Assembly: GCA_025716815.1 (NCBI GenBank)
Contig: JAIXMN010000008.1
Location: forward strand, 620,001-684,000
Length of the DNA stretch: 64,000 nucleotides
Reading direction: 5' to 3'
Source: Dichotomocladium elegans
Taxonomy: Eukaryota > Mucoromycota > Mucoromycetes > Mucorales > Lichtheimiaceae
In this document: positions 1 through 12,723 of the stretch, piece by piece
Numbering within the stretch: position 1 is the first letter of the stretch
Layout of the letters: the number at the start of each line of letters is the position of its first letter
The notes under the pieces: model-generated
Database searches by the model: none
Seen by the model: the letters and a program-made list of their open reading frames with translations, nothing else
What the model was told of the DNA's origin: nothing
Made by a program: the position numbers and the translations under genes

Positions 1-2552
1 GGCTCACCGGCGTTCTTGGGGAAACCGATGTAGGCCTGAGCGACCTCAGCACCGTCGCGGCGGCCAATGTTCGAAATAGTAACAGAAGCAGACACAGGTA
101 CTTCAGCATTGCCCTTGTTCACCTTGACCGAGAGCCTGGAGTAGCCAAATCGGGTGTAGGAGAGGCCGTGGCCGAAAGCAAAGAGAGGTTCAATGTTGTG
201 CGCATCAAAGTGGCGATAGCCAACCTCAAGCTTCTCAGTGTACTCAATTGCGAACTCCTTGCCAATGGAAGCGCCGTAGTCTGACTCCTTCTTGGCGATG
301 GTGTAGGGAAGACGGCCAGAGGGGTTGACGTCACCAAAGAGAACATCAGCAAGAGAGTTACCAGATTCCTGGCCCGGGAGGCCTGGCCAGACAACAGCCT
401 TGATATTTGGGTGGTCGATCCAGGGCATCAAGACAGCACCAACGGAGTGGATAACGACAATGGTGTTCTTATTGACATCCGCAACAGCCTTGATCTATTT
501 CCATTGCATGCATATACTGAAATTAATATCTCTGCTGTTCAGACACGCACTCACACGCTATGCGTGTCGTCTTTACCAAGTTGTCGCCATTGTGCCACAG
601 CGTCAAGTTCTTGCGGTCACCGACGTTGCCATCCACATTGAGGTACTCTTCACCAGAGTCAGTGTTCGAAAAGACGATAGCAACATCAGCATCCCTGCTA
701 ATGTACTTGGCAGTATCAAGATCGTAGTCATCGTAGGTGTGAAGGAGCTGGACATGTTTGCCAGCGCGGTTCTTGATACCTTCTGCAGGCTATACAATCG
801 CATGTTAAAAGGGGGATATGTCTTACTTTTCTTTCTTTTCTCTTACCGTAACAAGATAAGGGAAGTCAGCAGTTCCTGAACCCCAGCCCATGGCGAGCGT
901 GCCAGCAGCGCAGGATTGATCAGCGCAGTTGTTGATTTGACTATAAGATAATATAGCAAATTTTCCGTTAGTCGCAGAGCACTTGGATCACATGATTTCT
1001 TTTCTTTTTTCTCTGGAGAACTTACTTGACCCACTGAGGAATCGGACCGGCGTCACTACCGACGAGCGCAATTCTTCTGAGTTTATTCGAGTTCAATGGA
1101 AGAATACCGTCGTTCTGAAGAACAGCGACGGCAGCAGCGCCAATGTCACGTACGACTTTGACGTGCTTGTCGGCCTCAGCGTCCACGTAGGGAGCAGTGT
1201 CACGAGCGAAGGCACGGATGCCGACCTCGGGGAAGTCCTTTGAGTCTTGACCGAACTAGAAAGGGGGAAGAGAAGCTGTGTGAGTTTCGTGCCCCGTTTA
1301 CGCAACAAAGCAGATACGACGTGTGCATACCTTGTAGTAGGTGGCAGCAATACGGGTGACCATGTCATCGACCTATATTTTTCAACCGTTCTTAGTATCA
1401 ATAGTAGCCATTCCAGCCAAGAGGGTGGGCAATTCTTGTGGCTTACGCGAGATTCGGGAACTCTGCCTTCTTCGACAGCAGCGGTCAGGTTGGCACCCCA
1501 CCAGGAGTAACCGTCACCCATGACAATATCACCCTAACATTCGAAATTAATATTGGATCAGGTAAGGCAAGTCTATATTGGCTTGCTTACAGGCATGGTC
1601 ATGTCAAGGCCGGCAAGGGCGGATGGATCGCCAGACATCTGAGCTCCCCAGTCAGTCATGACCAGGCCCTTGAAGCCGAGTTGCTCTTTAAGGACGCTGG
1701 TAATGATATACTCATTCTCGCATGCCCAGGTGCCATGGAGCTGGTTGTAGCTACACATAACGCCACCGAGACCTGCTTCGACGGCGCGTGCATAGGGCCA
1801 GATGTAAATCTCGTTGAGGGTACGATCATCAGCGTTGGAAGTAGACTAAAAGCATCGGCATGTATGCGGATATTAGCATTTTAAAGTCTGTTGCATGGTT
1901 GCGCTTGCTTACGTTTTTGCGGTTGGTTTCCTGATTGTTGAGAACAAAGTGCTTGGCAACAGCAATCTATCCAACGGAAAATGTGAAAGTCAGCGTATAC
2001 GGTTTTCAGCTTGTCATTTTCCCCCCCCTTTCTTTTACAACGTACCACACCCTGATCCTGAATACCAGTGACAGTCTGCACAGCCGCCACACCCTGCAGG
2101 TAGGGATCCTCACCGAAACCCTCCCAGCCACGACCGGCTGCCGGAGCACGGTAGATATCGAGGCAAGGACCCAGGGCCATATGGATACCCTTGAGGTAGA
2201 ATTCACGGCCCATATACGAACCACGCTGGTAAAGGAGTTCCTTGTCCCACGATTGAGCGGCAGTGATACCGGAAACGCCAGCAGTGACGTTGTCAGCCCA
2301 TCGCACACCCAACGGACCATCCTGCAAGCAGAGGGAGGGGAATTCTGAATTCTCATAGGTGTTACCGACGCAGATGGTCTTCTCCCAGCCAATGCCAGTA
2401 ACGATGCCAGCCTTTTCTTCGAGCGACAACTTCTTCACCAGGGCTTCTGACTTTTCGTAAGCCTTCTCCCAGCTGATTTCGTGCGGAGCAGCAGCCTGGG
2501 CCATCGAGGCGGATAGGACTGCGATGGCAGTCGTGATAGTAAGGAAACGCAT
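1..2552 (-). CDS. GH3 beta-glucosidase, secreted (3' end beyond window)
   Basis: Secreted glycoside hydrolase family 3 enzyme that should release glucose from cellobiose and other beta-glucosides outside the cell. The ATG at 2552 opens a signal peptide (MRFLTITTAIAVLSASMAQA). Exons as I read them: 2552-2046, 1966-1913, 1845-1591, 1533-1447, 1372-1331, 1255-1026, 940-847, 789-577 and 494-1; phases agree throughout. Family marks are the substrate-binding stretch around GFGEDPYLQG, the conserved KHF and NNQET segment, the nucleophile motif MTDWGAQ, then the alpha/beta sandwich and the start of the C-terminal fibronectin-III-like domain (PSGRLPYT, GHGLSYT). The last 100 or so residues lie outside the window. 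It is the downstream member of a tandem pair with the gene at 5906-8862, in the same direction. Family assignment is firm; exact substrate is not visible. Confidence 0.93.
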
Positions 2553-2621
2553 TCTATTGGACTCAGGTGTATGAAGAGAAAAGATTGTTTGTCTTAGTTG
2601 CCTGGCTGTGAGTGTGCGGTC

Positions 2622-2630
2622 CTTTATATA
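2622..2630 (-). promoter_or_regulatory. TATA box of the first GH3 gene
   Basis: On the minus strand the sequence reads TATATAAAG about 70-80 bases upstream of the ATG at 2552, a normal distance for a fungal TATA element. Position and sequence are seen; its use is inferred. Confidence 0.5.
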
Positions 2631-2639
2631 CCCAGGTCT

Positions 2640-5600
2640 GCATCACTGAGCGGAATGCTGAAAAAGGAAGACATGGCAAGGCAACACAAGGCTTCCCTTC
2701 CCTTCCCCTTCCCTCCATCCTTCTCTTGTTCTGGCTCTTGAGATTCAAAATTCCTTCTTCCCGCGGTTTAAGGGACGGAAAGCTTACAAGCTCACGCCGC
2801 GAAATACGGGCTCTTTGTCATGCCTAAAATAACATAGTGTGGAACAACCCCCGTCCTTTCTTTCATAACAGATAGCTTCTTTTTAAGAGTCTTTAATGCC
2901 ATTCAAAAATATAGTCAGATCACATCGTTTTCCGAGTATGATATATCTGGCATATTGCAAAGTGTTTTTATTTGTTTATGTCTGTCCGCCCATCCATCCA
3001 TCCACAGCGCACTGAAGCATTAGACGATCCAGACTTACATAATAAGTGTCCACAGTCAACTTTCCCATAGAGATTGCCATAAATAGACAATGAAGTTCCC
3101 GAAGGATGAATTTCAGTTACTGCCATATTCTGATTATAATAGTTCCCAGCGTTCGGGTGTTCTTTTGACGACTCGGTATCCCAGATCGCAGGTATCTAGG
3201 ATATGCATATGACGAACAAGCTGTCTTTTCTCTCTATGGCGATTGTGGTCTATCATCCTTTTACCGTTACGTTTTTGATCTGTACTAGGGAAAATAACCT
3301 ACGACTTTTCCGTCCCTCTCAAGGGTTTTCCTTTCCGCCCAGATCCTACCCAGAAGATGTCCTCTTTTGGAAACCCATGGGGATTTATATGCTCTCGCTG
3401 ACCCTTTTTTTTCATGTGCAACGTCCCTTAGAACCATATTTATCAACAATCATCCTTCTTCATGACTATTCTTTCGTGATTGGATGGTATTCTAATCCGC
3501 TGCTTCCTGCTCTCCTCCCCAGAGCTTCCCAGCACATGATCATTGACATGCCCAAATTTCCGATGGAGACGTGTGGTCGGTTACACATGATCTAATATAT
3601 CATACCAGTCAGGATGCGTACCTGTGTACGCACGCACCGACTGTTTTGTTGTGGGCCATGCAAAAGTCTGGAAGGTGACATGAATTGACTAAAAGAGCTC
3701 ATACCCAAATTTCCCCAGTTTCTAATATATCATTTTCACTCATTCTCGGGAGGGAGGGCAGCAGCAAAAATACCCGCGTAACCTTCAAGCATCAGCAAAG
3801 AGCAGCATTATGCATGCCAAAAGGCAGTACGATGATGGTAATGTCCATCACTACATATCGATGGTCATCTTTCTCATCTATCTATTCGCCTTTCCGCTTT
3901 TCTGCGATCATCCTCACACTCTTCCCCGCTCGATCGCATTGTTACTAAGCAGTTTAGATTAACTTTTGCTAGGGGAGCACAATGGGAAGCAGGGATAGCA
4001 CCCAGCTATTAGAAAAAAGACAACGTACTACGGGGCATTGGGGGAACAAACAAATCAGTCGATGGATCTTGCATAAAATAAAGTATTTTCTCAGAGCCGG
4101 GAATATATGCTTCCGCGCATTTCATGCGCAAATCTAGAAATAATGTTGCCATCCAAGCTCTCTTCTTCCGCAACCATCCCTACTGGATGGTAATACTTCA
4201 TATTTCCACACACATGATCCATAAACGTTTTTCCATTGCTTCTGCTCCCAACCTCTCCCAAGAAGACAAATTAAGACGAATGACCAGACAAACCAGGTTC
4301 TCGTCCACGCGCAACCAGTATTCTTTTCGGTTTTCACTGTGCATATGGTCCATTTCACAAAAGTAAATACTATTCATTGGATTCTTTTCCTGCACACATT
4401 TTTTTACGCGTAAAGAAGGTTGCGGGAGGGGAGATATTGTTGCCTATGGCCGAGCGAAAGTTCAAAGTGCATGGTTGTCTTACTTTGAATTACGTAATAT
4501 TCAGCAAAGTCATTTCCTTTCTCTCCGCGCAAAACGAGCATGTGACTTACTGGCTCGAAGAAAAATCTTATTAACACTGGTATGCAACTTGTACGACAGC
4601 AACGTTGCCCTGGGACCTTTTCACGCGGCATCAGAAACGGTGTACACGACTGACCTTTATTTGGCCATGAACTAAACCATTTTGTTAGATATTTCCCGAA
4701 GGCCGTATTACATATTCAAAAAACCCAGTACTATCCATCTCGTCCGGCTTGTTACCTTTCTGCATATCTCATGTTATAGCTTGGAAGCTATCCAATACCC
4801 CATCCTCTGGGTATTCTATACAAGGTTCTATGCGCATATGATTATATTCATAAACAAAGTTGGTAAAAAGGATATTAAAACCAACAACCGGGGTATTCAT
4901 AGGAAAATTCTGGGATGGCTCTATGCGTTGCACAAATCCCCTTATTTGAAACCAAATAACAGTGCAACGCAATGACAGGGCATCTCACGGATAGATGTTC
5001 ATCATTTAGGATGAGTTTACAGTTGGAAAGTTATGTGCTTCTCGCAAGGCAAGGATTATTGATGCAGAGTTAAACACTAGACCGTCCGTAAATCTATACC
5101 GTGCTGTTTCAGAAAAGCATCAGAGACGCATGTGATTACAAGTAACTTGTGAGAGATGGCTAAAAAACCTCTTCATTGCATAAATTGCTTTTCAATTCAG
5201 GGTGCTTGAATGCCAAAACTAAGCATATCAACTCATGGTGGTGAGATTAATAGTCATAGAAATCATCGTGATATTCGATAATATGATACCCGAACAATAG
5301 CTGCTTCAGTTGGTTTCCGCAGTAGCAGGTTTGCAGATAGTCGTTTTCTGCGCGCAAACGTCAGAGAGAATATACGGATTGCCTTCAGCTATCTGAGAGC
5401 TCTCCGTATGATAGTTCTCAATATGAAATCTCGCACTATGGGAAGTCTTATATTCCATTTGACAAGCAATTTCCTTCCTGCTAAAACTTAAGTTTTGTAT
5501 CAATAAACCGAAACTCATCCATCAGTACACTGTAATTATTCTTTCTTTATCATTGCATTCGCGACCCGAGCATTGCTGCTCCCGTCTCCGCTTAGCAAAG

Positions 5601-5905
5601 ATACCAATCACATTTGTTCCAGTCAATCCAATGAACATTCAAATAGCGAAACTTGCAAGTATTCAACCCATTTGACCATTCATCTCTCGTATCAAATCTA
5701 ATTTTTCCTTACCTTGGTATTGAAGGTTTTAGATCCACAGAGAGAAGATTCTGATTATAAGGTAACACACATAGTGTTCTTCAAGAATGATTTTGGTTGG
5801 TAAAACCGGCGCTTTTCTTTCAGCAAATGGATGATTGTAAAGCACAAGAAACTACGAAGATGGAATCTACAGTAATATGTAATTGCGGATCAACAATTCC
5901 GTGTC
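2640..5905. other. Long intergenic region between the GH3 genes
   Basis: About 3.3 kb of AT-rich DNA. The open frames here (for example 3203-3595) have no recognisable family, signal peptide or consistent splice structure and look random. No RNA gene or intact mobile element was seen. Confidence 0.5.
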
Positions 5906-8862
5906 CTACTGCGCTTGTAGGGTAAAAGTCACAGAACCGCGCAGATCACGACTGCTTGCACCGACATGGACTGAGAATTCGCCCTCAGGAACAACCCATG
6001 CATGGCGCTTGGTATCCCAGATACTAAGCTCGGTCTTCGTAAATTCAAAAGACACCTTGGCCGATTGCCCCTTCTTGAGATACACCTTTTCAAAGCCGCG
6101 AAGCTGTTTGGGTGGCTCACCAGCAGATTCGGGAAAAGTGACATAAGCTTGAGGGATCTCCGCACCATGCACTTCGCCAACATTCCTGACCTGGACCGTG
6201 ACAGTCGCAAGGATTCCGTTTTTATGTTTGTGGTTGGTATTCAGCGTCACTTCTCCGTACTCAAACTGGGTGTATGACAGACCATAGCCAAATTCAAAAA
6301 GAGGGGTAATGCCCTTGGCATTAAAGTGTCTGTAGCCAACCTCGAGTCTCTCTGTGTATTCGAGCTGTATTTTAAAAGTGTGGCCGGTGTCACATAACAG
6401 ATCAACCCATATCGATAGATAGGAAACACTTACTACAGTCTCGTTCTTGACAATGACATTATAGTCTTCGATGTTCCGAGCAATGGTGTAGGGCAATCTA
6501 CCGGATGGGTTGACGTCCCCAAAAAGTACGTCACCAAGAGAGTTTCCGGTCTCTTGTCCAGGGATACCTGCCCATAGGACAGCCTTTACATTAGGATGTT
6601 CAATCCATGGCATCAGGACGGGGCCAACCGAGTGGATCACCACAACCACGTTTTCATGAACCTCCGCAACAGCCTCAATCTAAGTTCGAATGTGTAAGAG
6701 TTTTTCCTTTTTATGCCGTGGTTGTATTGAGAAGAGTCCATACCAAAGCGTCGCCGTTGTGCCAGAGTGTTAAATTATTTCTATGTTTAACGAAAATCCA
6801 ACGTTAACCATCAAGTACCATCTATTGCGTGGATCTACTGACCTATCGCCAACATTGCCATCAACAATAATGTGCTCTTCCCCAGAGTCGGCGTTCGAAA
6901 ACACGAGAGCAACATCAGAGCCCTTGGCCAACTCGGCCGCGGCAGCAGGATCCCAGTCCCAGAAGGTCGAGACGATCTCGACAGAACTATCAAGGCGAGC
7001 GCGGATACCATCATAAGGCTAGGCGGACCGTCAGCATACGATGCAAGGTCGAGTACATACGCATATGCGGTGCAGACCACTTACTGTAATAAGATATGGG
7101 AAATCAGCAGTGCCGGAACCCCAGGCCATTGCAAGTGTGCCATTGCTGCAACCTCGGCTTACGCAAGAATTGGGACCACTTCATACCAAAAAACAAAAAT
7201 CAGATAAGTTTTCGTGTTATTTCTTCGCGCTCCACGAGTGTTGAGAATACTTTGGATCATCGCTTGCATCGCTTCCAATAATAGCGATTTTCTTGAGAGA
7301 ATCGGCCGACAACGGAAGTGTGTTATCGTCATTCTTGAGTAATACGGCTGCTGCTGCTCCCATGGATCGCACATATTTTGCGTGGTCGCCAGCAACAAGA
7401 ACCTCGGGTGCCGCGGTTCGGTTATTGATATCGACAGCAATAGGAGGATAGTCCTACCAAAGTACGTTAAATAGAACTTTGTTGGTCAGCGACATCGAGA
7501 TGGACGAATTCGTATCTTACCTTATCTTGACCAAGCTTGTACCAAGCAGCAACAATACGGGTAGCCATATCAGTGACCTATGAGCGTACTAGCCACGTCA
7601 ACAACAGGATCGTTCAAACGACACTCTGAAGCTCTCTTTTTTACTCTTGATTCCGGGACATCTCCGTGCTCCACAGCAGCAGTCAGGTTTGGGCCGAAAT
7701 ACGTGTAGTTATCACCCATAATGATATCGCCCTGGAAAACGATGCGCAAAAAATCCGTTAATTATCACGTATCAACAAGAGACCACTTGCTTAAAATTTC
7801 GCTGCTCACGGGCATTGTCATGTCAAGTCCACTATTCACAGCAAGAGCAGTGGAGTGGGTAGCACCCCAATCGGACTGAACAAATCCTTTGAAGCCAAGC
7901 TCCCCTTTGAGGACAGTGTTGAGAGTATACTCATTTTCACAAGCCCAGACGCTGTCGATCATATTGTAGCTGCACATAATTGACCCAACCCCGGCCTCAA
8001 TCATACGTGCGTAAGGCCACAGGTAAATCTCGTGTAAAGTACGCTCATCCACATTGGAGGTAGACTATACAGCATCATTAGGTTGTTGGTGGTCAATGGA
8101 CGATTGTTGAACAAATGTTCTCGGGTAATACCGCTTACATTTTTTCTCTGCGTCTCTTGGTTGTTGAGGATATAGTGTTTGGCAGTTGCGATCTTTGCAT
8201 TGAAAGCGCATTTTAGGTTATTGATGACCTGGGCATAAATGCCAAGGTTACTTCTGTATGATCTACTTACTACACCTGCACTTTGGATTCCAATGACCGT
8301 CTCAGCGCCGGCGACGCCTTGCAGGTAAGGGTCCTCACCAAAGGCTTCCCAGATACGACCAGCATTGGGTGCCCGGAGAATATCTACACTAGGACCAAGC
8401 TGGACATGGATACCCTTCCCACGGAATTCGCGGCCCATGTATGCTCCTCTGTCTCGAATTGCTTTCTTGTCAAAGGAGCTGGCTGCTGTGATTCCGGCCA
8501 CGCCAGCTGTAATATTGTCTCCCCATCGAACTCCCAAGGGACCATCCTGCAAGCACAAGGACGGGAACTCAGGTCCACCCGTAACCGCATACGTGTTACC
8601 GACACATTGTGTCCGCCGCCACTAGAAGATTGACTTGAGCATAATGCGGACTTCTCTAAAGAATGCTGTACATCGCATATACCTTTGTGCCTGTCGTAAT
8701 ATTGACCTTTTGTTCGAGGGACATTTGTCCCACAAGCCTACTAGCCTTCGTATATGCTTCCTCCCAGCTCAACACGCCGCCATTCTCAGCAGGTGCTGCG
8801 TCTGTTGTTGTCCAAATGCATCCGAGGACTAGCAGCGCAACTGTTGGGAGTTTGACAAGCAT
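5906..8862 (-). CDS. GH3 beta-glucosidase, secreted (paralog of the gene at 1-2552)
   Basis: Complete GH3 beta-glucosidase, 732 residues from twelve exons: 8862-8683, 8621-8271, 8192-8139, 8064-7810, 7731-7645, 7577-7521, 7453-7251, 7178-7085, 7018-6843, 6780-6744, 6679-6434 and 6364-5906. The sum is divisible by three. I chose the Met at 8862 (MLVKLPTVALLVLGCIWTTT) because it gives a compact signal peptide; a Met 12 codons upstream at 8898 is possible. Visible motifs: GEDPYLQG, KHYILNNQET, QSDWGATH with the nucleophile Asp, WGSGTADFPYL, PSGRLPYT, FGYGLSYTQFEYG and a C-terminal fibronectin-III-like domain ending in RGSVTFTLQAQ. Three introns (8682-8622, 6842-6781, 6433-6365) have no counterpart in the downstream paralog, so the tandem duplication is old. 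Extracellular cellulose or glucan breakdown is the likely role. Confidence 0.94.
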
Positions 8863-9947
8863 TTGGTAAAATATAAGAGAATGAACTGGACAAGCCAAAC
8901 CTGATTCGATTTGTTTGCTTATTTATCCATTGCCAGATTTATGCTAACTTGTCTTAATTCTATATTCTAGGCTTTCTTTTTTTTTTTTACTTTCCCATTC
9001 TAACCATTGTTAGGTGTTAGAGAATCTCACACTCATTCGGATTTAGGTCGCGGTACGGAAATTATTACGCCAGGTACAGACGCGTGGGAGACACGAATAC
9101 TCTTTTGAGATATCCATGTACGCAGTACGTCAAAGAAAGAAAAAGGGTGGTAGAAACCTGTCCTACCTACTAAGCCTAGGATTTTTTCATTTCCTCCTTG
9201 GAATGAAATATGTAGCACCGAAATCCACAACAATAGACCGACGCCGTTTAACTACGCTATGCCCTTACATATTTGAGTTGGTTAAAGACTGGCGGATCTA
9301 TTGTTTTTCTATTCTGTGTTCTACTGCCATGTGCTCTAATGATACTTTGATTATGTCGGTTGGCCATTCTTTCATACCACATGCAGCGACATGCGGATTA
9401 TGTACAGCAGAATTTTCGGGGTTAAATTAGCCGTGAAGATGAAAGCGTTGACAAGTATGCAGAACAATGTCATGAACTATGAAAGGAAGTACATATCCAC
9501 TTCTCATTCCGGACCCGTCGGACGCACTTGATACTACTATAAAGAAAAGACGACGCATGCTTGACATAGACCATTAGACTTCTAACGTGTAGCGAATGTT
9601 TGGCCTTGCGCCTATGAGAACAACGACCTTATTAAGGGCATTTCATGGGAAAAAGCCGAGGCTGATGCGATCTGGTCAGGTGGAAAATACGGGAATACCC
9701 ATCAGAAGCTCTCAGGGGAATATTCCACAGTATCCTAGGACCTCTGCGAAATAATCAGTCTGCTCAGTTGAATTTTTCATGGAAGCCCGATACAACTTTG
9801 GATTGTACTGTAAAAAGGCACCCTTTATGCTTGCGGACTTTTGAGAACAGGAATGAATATCCCGCTAATAACTATCCACATAGAAGTCAAATAAATAGGG
9901 AAATAAAATATGCTAATAAATAGAAGTCAACGGGGACGGCAGAAGCT
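8863..9947. other. Intergenic region, no gene seen
   Basis: Upstream region of the second GH3 gene and 3' flank of the RlpA-like gene. It contains a T run near 8980 and short unsupported ORFs only. An AT-rich GATAAATAAG on the minus strand near 8920 might serve as a TATA element. Confidence 0.4.
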
Positions 9948-10921
9948 TTACGAGCACGGAGTCCACGATACGGGTATACGTCCTGCATTGAAGTCACCGA
10001 CTTCACCAAATACAGCTGGTGAAAGATCAAGCGATCCTAATTAGATATATATCGACAAGTCATTAGTCTATTATGTCTTTGGTTTGCAATTTAGCATACC
10101 TCGTCCACATCCAGGGCACTGATTTTGGACAATATGGAATGGACAGAAATGCCTATTATTTAGACAACTGTTTTTGTAGAATTCGATCTGTTTCTCACCT
10201 TGTCTTGAATCGTGGCTTTTGCTGAACCGAGAGGACCAGTTACAACAATGCAAGCGCCACATACAGGGCTGTCATTTGGATTGTCATATGCGCCATAATC
10301 AACGTAATTCTGAGAGAGAGAGAAAGAGAGCATGGCGTTGGTTGATCCAATCACCAATGACTTAAGAACCATCGTCCTTTTCCTTTTCTTACCAAAGCGA
10401 CGACCATGTCCTGTGCTGTAAAAGATGTCCCGCATGCCAAAACGCCGATTCCAGGATCTAAATGGCATATTCAAGCAGGTCAGCAGTAGTTGACAGAAAA
10501 ACACCGCATAAAACTAACCGTAATAAGTACCGTCCCCTTTCCCACTCAAGTTGAATTCATCCTCGGAGACAGTACCCCAGCTGTCTCCTTCGTATTTAGT
10601 CGTTCCTATGCTTACACCGAGTGTGTTTCGGTATCGATGATTATGAAAGACGTCGAGTGTGCCCAGCACGATCAACATAACAGCAATCACGCCAAATAGT
10701 CCGCTGCCGACCAGCAACAGCTTTCCAAATCGGTAGCGATCAACAATGCGGGTCCAGATCGTCACTGGTAATGCCGCATTCTTTTCAAGCTGCTGGTACG
10801 GCTGGATCGCTGGAATGGAGCTCGTTTGCCCAATGATCGCTTCTGCGCCTGGCGCAATGATGCTTCTTCTGTATTGCTGTTGGCTGTGACGAGGATTGTA
10901 TTCAAAATTCGGATCGGACAT
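9948..10921 (-). CDS. Membrane-anchored RlpA-like / expansin-like double-psi beta-barrel protein
   Basis: Five exons (10921-10519, 10457-10393, 10309-10199, 10118-10100, 10036-9948) give 228 residues. The N-terminal 60 residues are polar and Gln-rich, then one hydrophobic segment (about residues 65-88, LLLVGSGLFGVIAVMLIVLG) predicts a type II membrane anchor with no cleavable signal. The C-terminal 100 residues match the RlpA-like/barwin fold: GDGTYYDPGIGVLACG, a paired Cys segment (VCGACIVVTGPLG), QDKCPGCGRGSLDLSPAVF, and GRIPVSWTPC at the end. Proteins of this fold bind or loosen cell-wall polysaccharide, and several fungal ones are secreted. The membrane anchor is the odd point and suggests a role at the cell surface or in the secretory lumen. 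Specific function is unknown. Confidence 0.82.
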
Positions 10922-11780
10922 ATATATATGTACGTGCGTATATATCTTTGTTATGTGTGTATAGTTCTAAGCCGGGCAGTAACGAGAGAGATATAAGGAG
11001 CCTGAAACGGTATACCTGCAATAGTTTTGTTATTTAACAGCTCCTTAATTGCAACGCTTGTTGTTAATGTTACACACCATCATTTTTCACTGCTTGGTGT
11101 TACTCTCCTTAAAACCAAACCAATAGGTATGTGGAAGATCGACTTCCCTCTCCAATCCTTGTTGTACGAGCCTCTCCAAGATTAAACCAATGTCGCACGA
11201 ATTATAGCCGTTCTTAGCATCTTTTGACTCACCGCCTGGTTCTATAGTACATTTAAGAGCTCCCGTTGCAAGATAGAATACGCAAGTATCCTGAGCGGTA
11301 ACAAACAAGATGGAGACAATGCCTTTTCTGGTTAATAGTATAGCCTATTTTATTTCTTTTTTTTTTTAAGTTGAGCACCAAGTGATGTTCACCCCATTCT
11401 TTACTAGCTGCTAATGCGCGACGTTGTCATCAGAAAGGATAAATAATAAGTTTGAGATTAGTAGATCTACATGGCTGACACCAGCGATAGGGACAACAAC
11501 CGGTCCTGTATCCCGCGGGGCCTTCGACGAATTCGATGGGTGGTCTAACAACCGAATAATAACGCAAGGCTACCTGTATGCCGTCCATTGTTGAAGGATC
11601 ATCGATAACAATATGGGTGGACGCATCGGACAGCGGGTGGGGGATACGTCGACAGAGGTAACAACGCATGGGAATCGGCGACAAATACGAGGGAGCTAAA
11701 AGCACGTTACAGCTCCATGCACAAAATTCCGTAGAAAACCATTGAGGTGCAGTCCGATAGCATGGACACCTTCTCCAAGT
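10922..11780. other. Intergenic region, no supported gene
   Basis: Two short minus-strand ORFs (11087-11308 and 11430-11705) lie here. Neither has a recognisable family, and I could not join them by consistent splice sites, so they are not called. A T-rich run at about 11350-11369 separates them. Confidence 0.4.
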
Positions 11781-11990
11781 ACACTATTTTCCAAAATTGA
11801 AGTTGCAGGATTACAAAAAATTGAAATGACAATCTATTTTTTTATGAAGATGGGAAAGGTCTTGTCACTGATAAACGTGGCTGTCATGAATCATGAAAAG
11901 AGAATTATGTATTTTGGTTGCCTGCTCCTCTGGATGTGAATCCGCTTGCTTTCATCTAGTCAATCAATCGCAAAAATTACTACACGCGAA
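11781..11990 (+). repeat. Degenerate dispersed repeat, copy A
   Basis: Shares ordered blocks with 18842-19060: TATTTTCCAAAATTGAAGT near 11785, GGTTGCCTGCTC at 11916, and a TGCTTTC-ATC-AGTCAAT block about 30 bases later. Order, orientation and approximate spacing (about 130 versus 150 bases) are the same in both copies. It has no coding capacity that I can see and could be a non-autonomous element remnant. Confidence 0.55.
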
Positions 11991-12120
11991 CGAATAAAGG
12001 ACTGGTCCAACGTGATGCCCCTCTGGTTTCATTCAGTTTGACAAATAAGAAAGCTTGGAAAAGATCTGTTTTTTTTTGGAGAGAACAGAAAGCATCGGTA
12101 TACATTAAGGAGGTAATAGA

Positions 12121-12435
12121 TTAACCAGAGCTCGGCTTGATTTCATACCGCAGCTGGACATTAACTTTGCGGGCTGTCATGATGTCAGTGTTGGCATAGG
12201 CCGCCACCTGGGACATTTTGCGGTGTTGCCCAGGCTCAATGTCAGCAGACTTCGTGTAATCTTCAGGGTGTCTCTTTATGATCGTCCTAATGGCCTTGGT
12301 CGACGGTTTAACCTTCTCGCGCATGACCTTTCTTCCGGCCAGACTGAGGAATACTTCATAAAAGAATGCTTGACCGAGGAGCTCGCTGGTATCGAAGTCG
12401 TGGTCGCGTTCCAGCTCGTGGAGGAGGCTGCACAC
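12121..12435 (-). CDS. Hypothetical 104-residue ORF
   Basis: Open frame beginning MCSLLHELERDHDFDT and ending IKPSSG. It is rich in charged residues and reads like real protein (amphipathic, no low complexity), but I recognise no family. It follows repeat copy A. It may be the last exon of a longer gene or a relic of an inserted element, since no upstream partner exon could be fixed. Low confidence as an active gene. Confidence 0.25.
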   Translation of the reverse strand: MCSLLHELERDHDFDTSELLGQAFFYEVFLSLAGRKVMREKVKPSTKAIRTIIKRHPEDYTKSADIEPGQHRKMSQVAAYANTDIMTARKVNVQLRYEIKPSSG

Positions 12436-12723
12436 TTCTCAGTCCCCCACCGCCCTGACTGCTACCGGGAGAACCTATGATCACACCTGAGTCCTTCGGG
12501 GACACTTGAATGCAAACTCAAGCATATGGTGGTTTCTGTTGAATAACAAACTTCAATCCATTGCTATGGAAATCTTATTCATGTGCTGACATGTCAACTT
12601 TTATGTAATCTATAGTGTTCACTCCCTAGGTCTCATTCGGTTCGCAGACGATAGAGCCATCAGCTAGGTTACCTTGATATCACACATCCGTTATCCAGTA
12701 TGAATCTTTTTACGATTTGCTTT

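Noticed and set aside
3203..3595. 130-codon plus-strand ORF between the GH3 genes
   Set aside because: Composition follows the AT-rich background; no domain, no homolog-like motif, no splice partner.
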